Assembly (NCBI RefSeq): GCF_030646115.1
Contig: NZ_JAUSMX010000008.1
Coordinates: 124,001-188,000 of the forward strand
Direction of reading: 5' to 3'
Length of the DNA: 64,000 nt
Origin: Fluviicoccus sp.
GTDB lineage: Bacteria; Pseudomonadota; Gammaproteobacteria; Pseudomonadales; Moraxellaceae
A model generated the notes under the pieces. That model searched no databases. It saw nothing but the letters and a program-made list of their open reading frames with translations, and was not told where the DNA came from. Both the position numbers and the translations under genes were made by a program. Of the stretch, positions 28,047 through 35,193 are shown in pieces. Each line of letters opens with the position of its first letter. The first letter of the stretch is position 1.

Positions 28047-28116
28047 CCCGTCTCCCGGCGGGCTTCTCTTTACCCTGTTTTGCCCACCCTAAGCCGCGAT
28101 CAGAACCACCTCCCCT
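28047..28116. repeat. Degenerate copy of the urtA 3' end and terminator
   Basis: These 70 bases match 39106-39172 in the same orientation at roughly 80% by eye. Shared blocks include CCGGCGGGCT, TTACCCT, the CACCC block, CGCGATCAGAA and CACCT. At the right copy the same bases are the urtA terminator and its last codons; here no urtA reading frame is intact. The two copies flank the 28.1-39.1 kb segment as direct repeats. Confidence 0.6.
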
Positions 28117-28260
28117 AAATGTAGATAATTCGATCCTCCCCTGACTTTCAAAATTGCCAAATTGTAGTACAATCCAACCTCCATAGGGCGGGAAAGGCTT
28201 ACGAAATGGCGTCAAGGCTGTGTGAAATTCAGCCAAAGTACGCTTTTCAGGGGGCAGCAG

Positions 28261-28294
28261 TCATGAAATGACCCCGGCCTGTCAAGAAATGACC
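28261..28294. repeat. Two direct repeats TCA(T/A)GAAATGACC, possible insertion-sequence end remnant
   Basis: TCATGAAATGACC (28261) and TCAAGAAATGACC (28282) repeat with a 21-base period. Such tandem units occur at the ends of some IS21-type elements, but no transposase is nearby, so at most a remnant is present. Confidence 0.3.
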
Positions 28295-28395
28295 TCTATG
28301 CACCGGGCAAATCTTGACTACGCTTAGACCACTCAGTGACATGCGGATCATTACGAAACCATCGGCATGTTTAATTCAACGCAGGGGACAGATTC

Positions 28396-28716
28396 ATGGG
28401 CAACATTACCTTTATCGAACACGATGGCGCTGAACATCAGGTTGAGCTGGAAGTGGGCAAATCGCTGATGCAGATTGCGATGGACAACGGTGTTCCCGGC
28501 ATTGATGCCGATTGCGGCGGCGAATGCGCCTGCGGCACCTGCCATGTGATCGTGGACAACGCATGGCTGAACGTGGCGGGTAAGCCCGGTGCGGAAGAGT
28601 TGCAGATGCTGGAAATGACCCCCGAGAAAAAACCGGCCTCGCGCCTGTCCTGCCAGATCAAGGCCACCGATGCCATGAATGGCATGGTGATCCACCTGCC
28701 GGAATTCCAGATGTAA
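28396..28716 (+). CDS. Adrenodoxin-type [2Fe-2S] ferredoxin, electron donor to the P450
   Basis: 106 residues. The cluster ligands are in DCGGECACGTC, giving C-x5-C-x2-C, with the fourth in RLSCQI. The ending IHLPEFQM is like putidaredoxin-type proteins. It passes electrons from the reductase to the cytochrome P450 two genes around it. It is the first gene of the trio and begins behind GGGGACAGATTC. Confidence 0.93.
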   Translation: MGNITFIEHDGAEHQVELEVGKSLMQIAMDNGVPGIDADCGGECACGTCHVIVDNAWLNVAGKPGAEELQMLEMTPEKKPASRLSCQIKATDAMNGMVIHLPEFQM

Positions 28717-28777
28717 TGTCGCGTCACAACGCGAGATGTGTCCCCGTTAGCCAATACACTGCCTGGGTTGAAAAATC

Positions 28778-30244
28778 ATGAGCCTGCTGAAAACCGCCTA
28801 CGACAAAGCGACCTCGACCTTTGCCGAACTGAACGAAAAAGTACCCGCCATTCAAAAAGCCACGGACCTGGTGGTCGAAACCGTCTCGGCCAACGTGCCG
28901 ATGCCGATCCTGATCAAAGGCATCCAGACGTTCCAGAACGTCAAGCATGCGGTGTTGCAGACCCAGGCCTTTGAAGAGTTCGTCGAAAAGCCCATCCCCG
29001 ATGTCATGAGCCTGAAGCTCGAAGAGATCGATGTCAGCAATCCCTTCCTGTACAAGCAAAAAAAGTGGCAGTCCTACTTCAAGCGCCTGCGGGATGAATG
29101 CCCGGTCCATTATCAGAAGAACAGCCCCTTTGGCCCCTTCTGGTCCGTCACCCGCTATGAAGACATTGTTTTTGTAGATAAAAACCATGACTTGTTCTCG
29201 GCCGAGCCTGCCATCATCATTGGTCAGACCCCCGAAGGCTTGCCGGCGGAAATGTTCATTGCCATGGACCCGCCCAAACACGACAAGCAACGGCAGGCCG
29301 TTCAGGATGTGGTGGCGCCCAAGAATCTGAAGGAGCTGGAATCGCTGATTCGCTCCAGAACACAGAATGTGCTGGATGAACTGCCGCTGAACCAGCCGTT
29401 TGACTGGGTGCAAAACGTGTCCATCGAGCTGACCACGCGCATGCTGGCCACCCTGTTCGATTTCCCGTATGAAAAGCGCCACAAGCTGGTGTACTGGTCT
29501 GACATCATTGCGGGCAGCCCGCAAGCCACCGGCGGTCCGGGCAGCAGTAATGACGAGTTCTATCGCGCCGCGATTGACATGACCAAGCAGTCTTCGGAGC
29601 TGTGGCACAAGAAGGCGGCCCAGAAGGCGGCGGGTGTACCGATGGGCTACGATGTGATGAGCATGCTGGTCTATTCCAAGGACACCGAAGACTTGATCAA
29701 GAAGCCCATGGAATTCATGGGCAATCTGGCCTTGCTGATTGTCGGCGGCAACGACACCACGCGGAATTCCATGTCGGGCGGCGTGTATGCGCTGAACCTG
29801 TTCCCCAACGAGTTCATCAAGCTGAAAGCCAAGCCCAGCCTGATTCCCAACATGGTGTCCGAGATTATCCGCTGGCAGACCCCGTTGGCGTACATGCGCC
29901 GCATTGCCAAGCAGGACGTCGAGTTGAACGGCCAGTTGATCAAGAAGGGCGACAAGGTGGTGATGTGGTATGTCTCGGGCAACCGCGATGAACGCGCCAT
30001 TGAGCAGCCGGATGAATTCATCATTGACCGCAAGGGCGCGCGCAACCACCTGTCCTTCGGCTTTGGCGTCCATCGTTGCATGGGCAACCGCCTGGCGGAA
30101 TTGCAGTTGAAAATCCTGTGGGAAGAACTGCTGGCCCGTTTCGACAACATTGAAGTGCTCAGCGAACCGGAAATCGTCCAGTCCAACTTTGTGCGCGGCT
30201 ACGGCAAGATGATGGTCAAACTCACCCCCAAGGCTGCAGGCTGA
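28778..30244 (+). CDS. Cytochrome P450 of the CYP153 alkane-hydroxylase type
   Basis: 488 residues. It shows the I-helix GGNDTTRNSMSGGV, the ExxR helix EIIRW, the RRIAKQDVELNGQLIKKGDK segment, and the haem-binding loop FGFGVHRCMGNRLAELQ with the cysteine ligand. These motifs and the length are those of CYP153 soluble bacterial P450s, which hydroxylate medium-chain n-alkanes at the terminal carbon. The ferredoxin 61 bp upstream and the reductase 6 bp downstream supply electrons. The subfamily is from remembered motifs. Confidence 0.9.
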   Translation: MSLLKTAYDKATSTFAELNEKVPAIQKATDLVVETVSANVPMPILIKGIQTFQNVKHAVLQTQAFEEFVEKPIPDVMSLKLEEIDVSNPFLYKQKKWQSYFKRLRDECPVHYQKNSPFGPFWSVTRYEDIVFVDKNHDLFSAEPAIIIGQTPEGLPAEMFIAMDPPKHDKQRQAVQDVVAPKNLKELESLIRSRTQNVLDELPLNQPFDWVQNVSIELTTRMLATLFDFPYEKRHKLVYWSDIIAGSPQATGGPGSSNDEFYRAAIDMTKQSSELWHKKAAQKAAGVPMGYDVMSMLVYSKDTEDLIKKPMEFMGNLALLIVGGNDTTRNSMSGGVYALNLFPNEFIKLKAKPSLIPNMVSEIIRWQTPLAYMRRIAKQDVELNGQLIKKGDKVVMWYVSGNRDERAIEQPDEFIIDRKGARNHLSFGFGVHRCMGNRLAELQLKILWEELLARFDNIEVLSEPEIVQSNFVRGYGKMMVKLTPKAAG

Positions 30245-30250
30245 TTCGCC

Positions 30251-31471
30251 ATGACCCCGAAAACCGCCGTGATCATTGGCGCCAGCCATGCCGCCGCCCA
30301 GCTATCCGCCAGCCTGCGTCAGGAAGGCTGGGACGGGGATATTCTGGTGGTGGGTGATGAGGCGTATCTGCCGTACCAGCATCCGCCGCTGTCGAAGACG
30401 TTCTTGTCGGGCGACAAGACCGTGGCGGATCTGTACATCCGGCCTGCCGCGTTTTATGAAAAAAACAACATCCGCTTTCGTCAGGCCCGGGTCACGGCCA
30501 TCAACCGCGCGCAGCAAAGCCTGACGCTGGACGATGGCACCTCGCTGGCCTACGACAAGCTGGCGTTGTGCCTGGGCGCGCGCGTCCGCAAGGCCGGCCT
30601 GCCGGGCGAGCAACTGGCCGGGGTGCACTACCTGCGGACCATTGCCGATGTGCAGGGCATTCAGCCGGATGTGGTCGCGGGCAAGCGGGCGGTGATTATC
30701 GGCGGGGGCTATATCGGCCTGGAAACGGCGGCCTCGCTGCGCAAGCAGGGCATGGAGGTGGTGGTGCTGGAAATGGCCGACCGTATCCTGCAGCGGGTGA
30801 CCGCCCCGGCCTTGTCGGCGTTCTACAGCCGCATTCATCGGGAGGAAGGCGTCAGCATCCATACCGGTGTCTCGGTGAAAGCGCTGGTCGGGGACACGCG
30901 GGTTGAACGGGTGGTGTGTGCGGATGGGAGCGAATTTCCGGCCGATCTGGTGATTATCGGCGTCGGGGTGGTGCCCAATGTCGAGCTGGCCCAGGCTGCC
31001 GGGCTGGACGTGGATAACGGCATTACGGTGGATGAGTTTGCCTGCACCAACGATCCGGCTATTGTGGCGGCGGGGGATTGCGCCAATCACTTCAATGCCA
31101 TTTACCAGCGCCGCATGCGGCTGGAGTCGGTGCCCAATGCCGGGGATCAGGCGAAGGCGGCGGCGGCTTCAATGTGTGGGGTGAAGAAGGCCTATCAGAG
31201 CTTGCCGTGGTTCTGGTCGGATCAGTATGACCTGAAGTTGCAGATTGCTGGGTTAAGCCAGGGTTATGACCGGGTGGTGTTTCGGGGTGATCAGGCGAAC
31301 AGCCGGAGTTTTGCGGCGTTCTATTTCCAGGGGGCGCGTTTGATTGCGGCGGATTGCATTAACCGGCCGCAGGAATTCATGCTGAGCAAGAAGATCATTC
31401 TGGACAATATTGTGATTGAGCCGGGGCGGTTGGTGGATGAGTCGGTGGCGGTGAAGGATTTGTTGGGGTGA
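30251..31471 (+). CDS. FAD/NADH-dependent ferredoxin reductase
   Basis: 406 residues of the putidaredoxin/rubredoxin-reductase type. It shows an N-terminal FAD site (AVIIGASHAAAQLSASLRQE), YLPYQHPPLSKTFLSG, the NADH site VIIGGGYIGLETAASLR, and the second FAD motif AAGDCAN. It should transfer electrons from NADH to the ferredoxin at 28396. It closes the three-gene CYP153 system; an alcohol dehydrogenase or AraC regulator, often present in alkane clusters, is not beside it. Confidence 0.93.
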   Translation: MTPKTAVIIGASHAAAQLSASLRQEGWDGDILVVGDEAYLPYQHPPLSKTFLSGDKTVADLYIRPAAFYEKNNIRFRQARVTAINRAQQSLTLDDGTSLAYDKLALCLGARVRKAGLPGEQLAGVHYLRTIADVQGIQPDVVAGKRAVIIGGGYIGLETAASLRKQGMEVVVLEMADRILQRVTAPALSAFYSRIHREEGVSIHTGVSVKALVGDTRVERVVCADGSEFPADLVIIGVGVVPNVELAQAAGLDVDNGITVDEFACTNDPAIVAAGDCANHFNAIYQRRMRLESVPNAGDQAKAAAASMCGVKKAYQSLPWFWSDQYDLKLQIAGLSQGYDRVVFRGDQANSRSFAAFYFQGARLIAADCINRPQEFMLSKKIILDNIVIEPGRLVDESVAVKDLLG

Positions 31472-31482
31472 GGGGGGGCGGT

Positions 31483-31686
31483 TCATTCCACGTCCCCAGC
31501 GAATTGTTTGTAGAACCCGGAGTCTGCCTGCGATTCCGGGTCGTTGGCCATGGCTTCGTAGTCGGCCTCCATGTCCATGCGGCGCAGGGCTTTGCGCAGG
31601 TTATCCTCGATGTATTGGCTGCGTTGTTTGGCCGGGACGGCGGCCCGGAATTGCTGGACGACGGCGGCGTCGAGGGTGATGGTCAT
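31483..31686 (-). CDS. Orphan ribbon-helix-helix antitoxin-like protein
   Basis: 67 residues from ATG 31686 (or 71 from 31698). The start MTITLDAAVVQQFRAAVPAK followed by RSQYIEDNLRKAL is a ribbon-helix-helix DNA-binding pattern, and the acidic tail (EADYEAMANDPESQADSGFY) resembles MazE/PemI-type antitoxins. A MazF-like toxin would be expected just downstream on the minus strand but the end of the ferredoxin reductase gene is there instead, so this looks like a leftover of a toxin-antitoxin pair. Confidence 0.65.
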   Translation of the reverse strand: MTITLDAAVVQQFRAAVPAKQRSQYIEDNLRKALRRMDMEADYEAMANDPESQADSGFYKQFAGDVE

Positions 31687-31794
31687 TCGTTGTCGCATGA
31701 GGAGTGCCAATTCATGAGCATGAAGATGTGCATGATTATGCGCTTTTGGATGCGGTAAGCCAGACGGTGGGTTTGTCAGATGACGGGGTCGTAG

Positions 31795-31813
31795 GGGCGC
31801 ACTGCGTGCGCCC
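31795..31813. repeat. Palindrome GGGCGCAC-TGC-GTGCGCCC
   Basis: A perfect 8-bp stem with a 3-base loop preceded by CGTAG, in a spacer of about 290 bp (31687-31977) without a supported gene. It shares the GTAGGGGCGC theme with the palindromes near 27.9 kb. Confidence 0.65.
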
Positions 31814-31960
31814 TCGCTTACGAGCATGGTGGTTTGAGAAAAGTTGGGAGCTTGTTTGTTTAAATTGAGCTACGTCCCTGATTTTCTGTCGGGATGGTAA
31901 TGATGTTTCACAACTGATCCCGTTATCTCGGCCCGATCAGCTACGTAAAGCAATGACAGG

Positions 31961-31983
31961 GCCTGATCTTAAACAGATCAGGC
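31961..31983 (-). terminator. Hairpin at the end of a small two-gene operon
   Basis: GCCTGATCT / AGATCAGGC is a perfect 9-bp stem with a 5-base loop that contains the stop codon of the minus-strand gene ending at 31978. No U-tract follows, so termination is inferred. Confidence 0.45.
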
Positions 31984-32190
31984 AGCTTTGTGTAATGCTA
32001 CCACATTGTTCTTACGGGCAATTTTGGCGGCTTTCTCAACCCGAAGTAGAGCTTGATGTGCTGCGTCGGTTGCAACGTCGTGGCATATTTTTTGAACCCC
32101 TCCGGCCAAGGCAATTCGTGCATTGCGAGCCGCCCCGCCATAGAGCCATTTATCACCGTCCCAAAACGGCTGACACCAGCTATCACTCAT
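31978..32190 (-). CDS. Small protein of unknown function
   Basis: 70 residues, second of a two-gene minus-strand operon, with an AGGTGG ribosome site just before ATG 32190 and a 9-base gap from its upstream partner. The end is basic and Ala-rich (LRVEKAAKIARKNNVVALH). I recognise no domain. Confidence 0.5.
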   Translation of the reverse strand: MSDSWCQPFWDGDKWLYGGAARNARIALAGGVQKICHDVATDAAHQALLRVEKAAKIARKNNVVALHKAA

Positions 32191-32199
32191 GATCCACCT

Positions 32200-32448
32200 C
32201 TATCGACGTTTTGGTTTCAAAGTTACTTCGGCACTCAGGACGCACTGATTTCCGTGAAAACTGGCATCGGACCAGCCAGCCTCGATCATGTGCTGCGAAT
32301 ACCATTCTTTGACCGAATCGACCACGCGCTCCTTTTTTTCCCCGGTCACTTGATTGTAAAGGCCAAGCACTTGATTGGCGTTGACCACTTGAGTTGGTTC
32401 ATTGACAGAGCGGTCTTTCGGATCAGGTGCAACAAAAGGTCTTGCCAT
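32200..32448 (-). CDS. Small protein of unknown function
   Basis: 82 residues from ATG 32448, chosen because GGAG stands 7 bases upstream; a GTG at 32460 is less likely. The sequence starts MARPFVAPDPKDRSVNEPTQ and ends with basic LKPKRR; there is no signal or membrane helix. It heads the two-gene operon next to the GTPase island. I recognise no family. Confidence 0.55.
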   Translation of the reverse strand: MARPFVAPDPKDRSVNEPTQVVNANQVLGLYNQVTGEKKERVVDSVKEWYSQHMIEAGWSDASFHGNQCVLSAEVTLKPKRR

Positions 32449-32486
32449 ATAATTCTCCACAGGTATAGTACTGATTGGTACGAAGC

Positions 32487-32516
32487 GTGTACTTGGTTTT
32501 CAGTGTGTACTTAGTT
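32487..32516. promoter_or_regulatory. Paired direct repeats GTGTACTT(G/A)GTT
   Basis: GTGTACTTGGTT (32487) and GTGTACTTAGTT (32505) are spaced 18 bp apart, just upstream of the small minus-strand operon. They look like tandem regulator sites; the regulator is unknown. Confidence 0.4.
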
Positions 32517-32604
32517 CAGGTGTGTGTCAATATTTTTTGTGGCGTACAAATTTTAATGTTTGGCGCAAAAGGATTTGAGCTATGTACATCAATCTTGGAT
32601 GTTG

Positions 32605-32625
32605 CCGTAGAGGCGGCCCCTACGG
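32605..32625. repeat. Palindrome CCGTAGAGG...CCCCTACGG
   Basis: CCGTAG and CTACGG pair around a further GG/CC pairing, leaving one mismatch. It is another GTAG-type palindrome in the spacer before the GTPase operon. Confidence 0.5.
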
Positions 32626-32794
32626 AATGGTTGCTGATAGTGCAGAATTTGAACTAGACGTTGGTGTTGTTGACGGGGATGGGAAATTTGAGCTCTATAG
32701 GGCAATTGCTCGGCGGGTTTAGCGGTATGAGAGTTGTGTTCCTGTAGGGATAATCCTATCCTTCTATAGTTTGATTTGAGTTTGTAATCTCATC

Positions 32795-34108
32795 ATGAGT
32801 GCTATTGCAAAGCTACGATTTATCCACCTATCAGATATCCACTTCAACAACAGAGCCGCTTCATACGGATTCGACCCTGATCGTGAGCTTAGGAGAGCGG
32901 TGGAACGTGATATTGCTGAGATGAGGGTTCAGCTAGGGAATGCGGATGCAATCCTCATATCGGGTGATATCGCCTACGCAGGTAAGCGTGAGGAGTTTGA
33001 AGACGCCGCAGAGTGGTTAGGCGACATTTGCACTGCCGCAGGCTGCGGGCCTGAAGCAGTTTTCATGTGTCCGGGCAATCATGACGTCGATCAAAGCGTA
33101 ATTAGAGATAACCCTCTGATTCAGGATGGGCACGATGCAATCCGGCGTGAAAATACTCATTACGAACGCGATACGGCACTCACCCGGCGACTCGTACAGC
33201 CTGGCGTGCGTGCGCTTTTTTATTCGCCGATTGCTGCATACAACGAGTTTGCTGCCCGCTACCAGTCGTCTTTCTTTGCGGATAGCAAGACTTTCGTTTG
33301 GGAGCACGACTTCACGCTTAATGACAGTTCAACGCTACGGCTTCGCGGCCTAAATACAGCGCTTCTCTCCGGCTTGGCAGACCAAGAGCGAAGCCTTTTC
33401 CTTGGTTCACGAGCTTGGACGCTGCCCATCCATTCTGGGGTTGAATATATGGTAATGGCACATCATCCCCCCAGTTGGTTGGCTGATGGGCGAGAGACCG
33501 AGCGCGCCTTTGAAAATGTTGCTCGCATCCAACTCTTCGGTCATGAGCACGACCAGCGCATAATGCCAGGTAGAGACTGGGTGAAACTTTTTGCAGGGGC
33601 AATCAATCCACATCGCGCTGAGTCTGGTTGGAGGCCGGGTTACAACATTCTTGAGGTGTATGTGGATCCCATTCCGGATCGCCGCCTAAAAGTAGAGGTG
33701 CATGCGAGGGAGTGGCAGGGTGCGCCAGCACAATTTCGGTCGATTGAAGACATTCGACATGATTCAGTTCATCGTACGGAAATAAAGCTACCGGATCTAC
33801 CCGAGGCTATGCGTACTATGGCTTTTTTGCCTGCCATCTCCTGTCCTTCATTGGTGATGTCAGAAGCAAAAGGTGAATTGGAGGCGAAGTCAGTGGATCC
33901 ACAGCAACGCTTTCGGATAGCCGTGTTTCGGTTTTTCCGCCTATCGCTTTCGAAGAAAAACGAGATTGTCGGCCATCTGAGGCTCTCCGAGGAAAGTGAC
34001 AGTCGTCTAACCGATGTTGAGCGCTTCAAGCTCTCATTGCTAAGAGCGCGAGAAAGAGAGCAAATGGACGCAATAGAAGCACTTATGGATAAATTGGAGA
34101 ATGATTGA
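32795..34108 (+). CDS. Calcineurin-like metallophosphoesterase, first gene of the double-GTPase system
   Basis: 437 residues. All metal-binding motifs of the family are present: D14-x-H16 (LSDIHF), GD at 57-58, GNHD at 94-97, H223/H224 (MAHHPP) and GHEH at 249-252. So it should be an active dinuclear-metal phosphoesterase or nuclease. After a linker, residues about 372-437 form a separate small helical module (VFRFFRLSLSKKNEIVGHL, TDVERFKLSLLRARE) that looks like an adaptor/effector-associated domain, which would tie it to the GTPases. Its TGA overlaps the next ATG (TGATG). Base composition is more AT-rich than in the flanking core genes. Confidence 0.85.
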   Translation: MSAIAKLRFIHLSDIHFNNRAASYGFDPDRELRRAVERDIAEMRVQLGNADAILISGDIAYAGKREEFEDAAEWLGDICTAAGCGPEAVFMCPGNHDVDQSVIRDNPLIQDGHDAIRRENTHYERDTALTRRLVQPGVRALFYSPIAAYNEFAARYQSSFFADSKTFVWEHDFTLNDSSTLRLRGLNTALLSGLADQERSLFLGSRAWTLPIHSGVEYMVMAHHPPSWLADGRETERAFENVARIQLFGHEHDQRIMPGRDWVKLFAGAINPHRAESGWRPGYNILEVYVDPIPDRRLKVEVHAREWQGAPAQFRSIEDIRHDSVHRTEIKLPDLPEAMRTMAFLPAISCPSLVMSEAKGELEAKSVDPQQRFRIAVFRFFRLSLSKKNEIVGHLRLSEESDSRLTDVERFKLSLLRAREREQMDAIEALMDKLEND

Positions 34109-35193
34109 TGCATGCAATTAAACGGATGGGGATCCTATACGGAAAGCTCGGCCTTTCGACAGATGCCAGCCTAATTGAACGACGTGGGAGTAGTATTGAG
34201 GAAGCGGCTGACGCTTTGGAAGCCAAGGACATACCTGAAATCCTGCGATACGTCTTCGGTATAGGTCGTGCAAATGCGGCTCCAGGTTTTCTCAGCCACT
34301 TCAGCAATCAAGACCCCACATTCGATGTTCAACCTAGAGACCATGAGGCTGCTCTGCTAGCTAGTGCAGTCGTTGCCTTTGAGATGGAAAGAGAGTCTGA
34401 CCTCAATGGATTGCTGGCTCTTTGCTTGGTGACGGCTTCCTTTGGAGGTATACGACCACCACTTGTAGACGACCAACTACTCAAGCTTGGGGATAAAACC
34501 CTTGCACATGCGCAAAGCGCAGCTACTTTGGTGCCCCCAGATCGTCGATATATGAAGCAGCCAAAGGAGTTAACTGACGCAGCCACTTCCCTGCAAAACA
34601 GCAACATTAATGTTGCTCTGCCTCATATGATTTCGTCTATTCAACAGCTTGGTAAATATTCAGAGGCGAACGCGCTTGCTGCGGCAAAGAGTGATAATGA
34701 TATCCTCGGGTATGTGAGGCGGCTCGAAGATGAGCTTCGCACTCATTGGTGGGTAACTGGAGGGTGGAGCACTGATGCTGGCGTAGCTTTCCGTACTCTA
34801 ACACCAATTGAGGCTGCTTTGCGGGCTGGGAAAGAGCTTGCAGACAAGAACGGAAACAAACTTGGTCTGTTTTCCGCACCAGCCCTTCTAAGTATGGTCA
34901 TCGAAACAGGCCGAAAAGTTGCTATCAAGGATATGGCCCTAACCGAGGCGGCAACTCTTTCAAATCGGGTATGGAGACTCGATTCTTTCGGGGCTGAGGC
35001 CGAAAAATCACTGGCAGACCTCCTGCCAGTAACGTCAGCGCTAGGTCTAGCAGCGTTAAGCGATGATGCCGATGATTGGCAGCCTCGATTCAAGCGCTTT
35101 ACTAATATTGACCCACGTAAGAAATTGCACCCACTTGATATTGCACTCCAGTTATATCGTGAACGGCTGGTGCTGCGAGCCTTGGAGGTTTGA
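34108..35193 (+). CDS. Helical GTPase-system protein (GASH-domain candidate)
   Basis: 361 residues from ATG 34108 inside the TGATG junction. It has no signal or membrane segment, is largely alpha-helical and shows a start RMGILYGKLGLSTDASLIE, a middle NVALPHMISSIQQLGKYSEA, and the motif HWWVTGGWSTDAGVAFRTL near residue 215. Position and character match the GTPase-associated system helical (GASH) domain predicted next to paired GTPases in bacterial conflict operons; I assign it from memory of that gene order, not from a search. No catalytic motif is visible. Confidence 0.6.
   Translation: MHAIKRMGILYGKLGLSTDASLIERRGSSIEEAADALEAKDIPEILRYVFGIGRANAAPGFLSHFSNQDPTFDVQPRDHEAALLASAVVAFEMERESDLNGLLALCLVTASFGGIRPPLVDDQLLKLGDKTLAHAQSAATLVPPDRRYMKQPKELTDAATSLQNSNINVALPHMISSIQQLGKYSEANALAAAKSDNDILGYVRRLEDELRTHWWVTGGWSTDAGVAFRTLTPIEAALRAGKELADKNGNKLGLFSAPALLSMVIETGRKVAIKDMALTEAATLSNRVWRLDSFGAEAEKSLADLLPVTSALGLAALSDDADDWQPRFKRFTNIDPRKKLHPLDIALQLYRERLVLRALEV

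Larger units (their letters stand above)
27857..28395. other. 539-bp spacer with several repeats
   Basis: I find no supported gene. The segment contains two palindromes (27925, 27985), a degenerate copy of the urtA 3' end/terminator (28047), and a pair of short direct repeats (28261). The ferredoxin ribosome site lies at its right end. A minus-strand open frame of 93 codons (27955-28236) runs across these repeats and is probably not a gene. Confidence 0.6.
32449..32794. other. 346-bp divergent spacer before the GTPase operon
   Basis: It separates the two-gene minus-strand operon from the five-gene + strand operon and should hold both promoters. I see the GTGTACTT direct repeats (32487) and a GTAG-type palindrome (32605). 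I could not place a convincing -35/-10 pair; TATAGT at 32765 is a possible -10. Confidence 0.5.

Noticed and set aside
27955-28236. 93-codon minus-strand open frame
   Set aside because: Made of intergenic repeats and the degenerate urtA-end copy; such frames recur in repeat DNA without being genes.
28724-30289. 521-codon minus-strand open frame
   Set aside because: Mirror of the cytochrome P450 gene, whose haem loop and ExxR motif are clear on the + strand.
24646-32625. A CRISPR array
   Set aside because: The short palindromes are isolated and irregularly spaced, with no repeat-spacer periodicity or cas genes.
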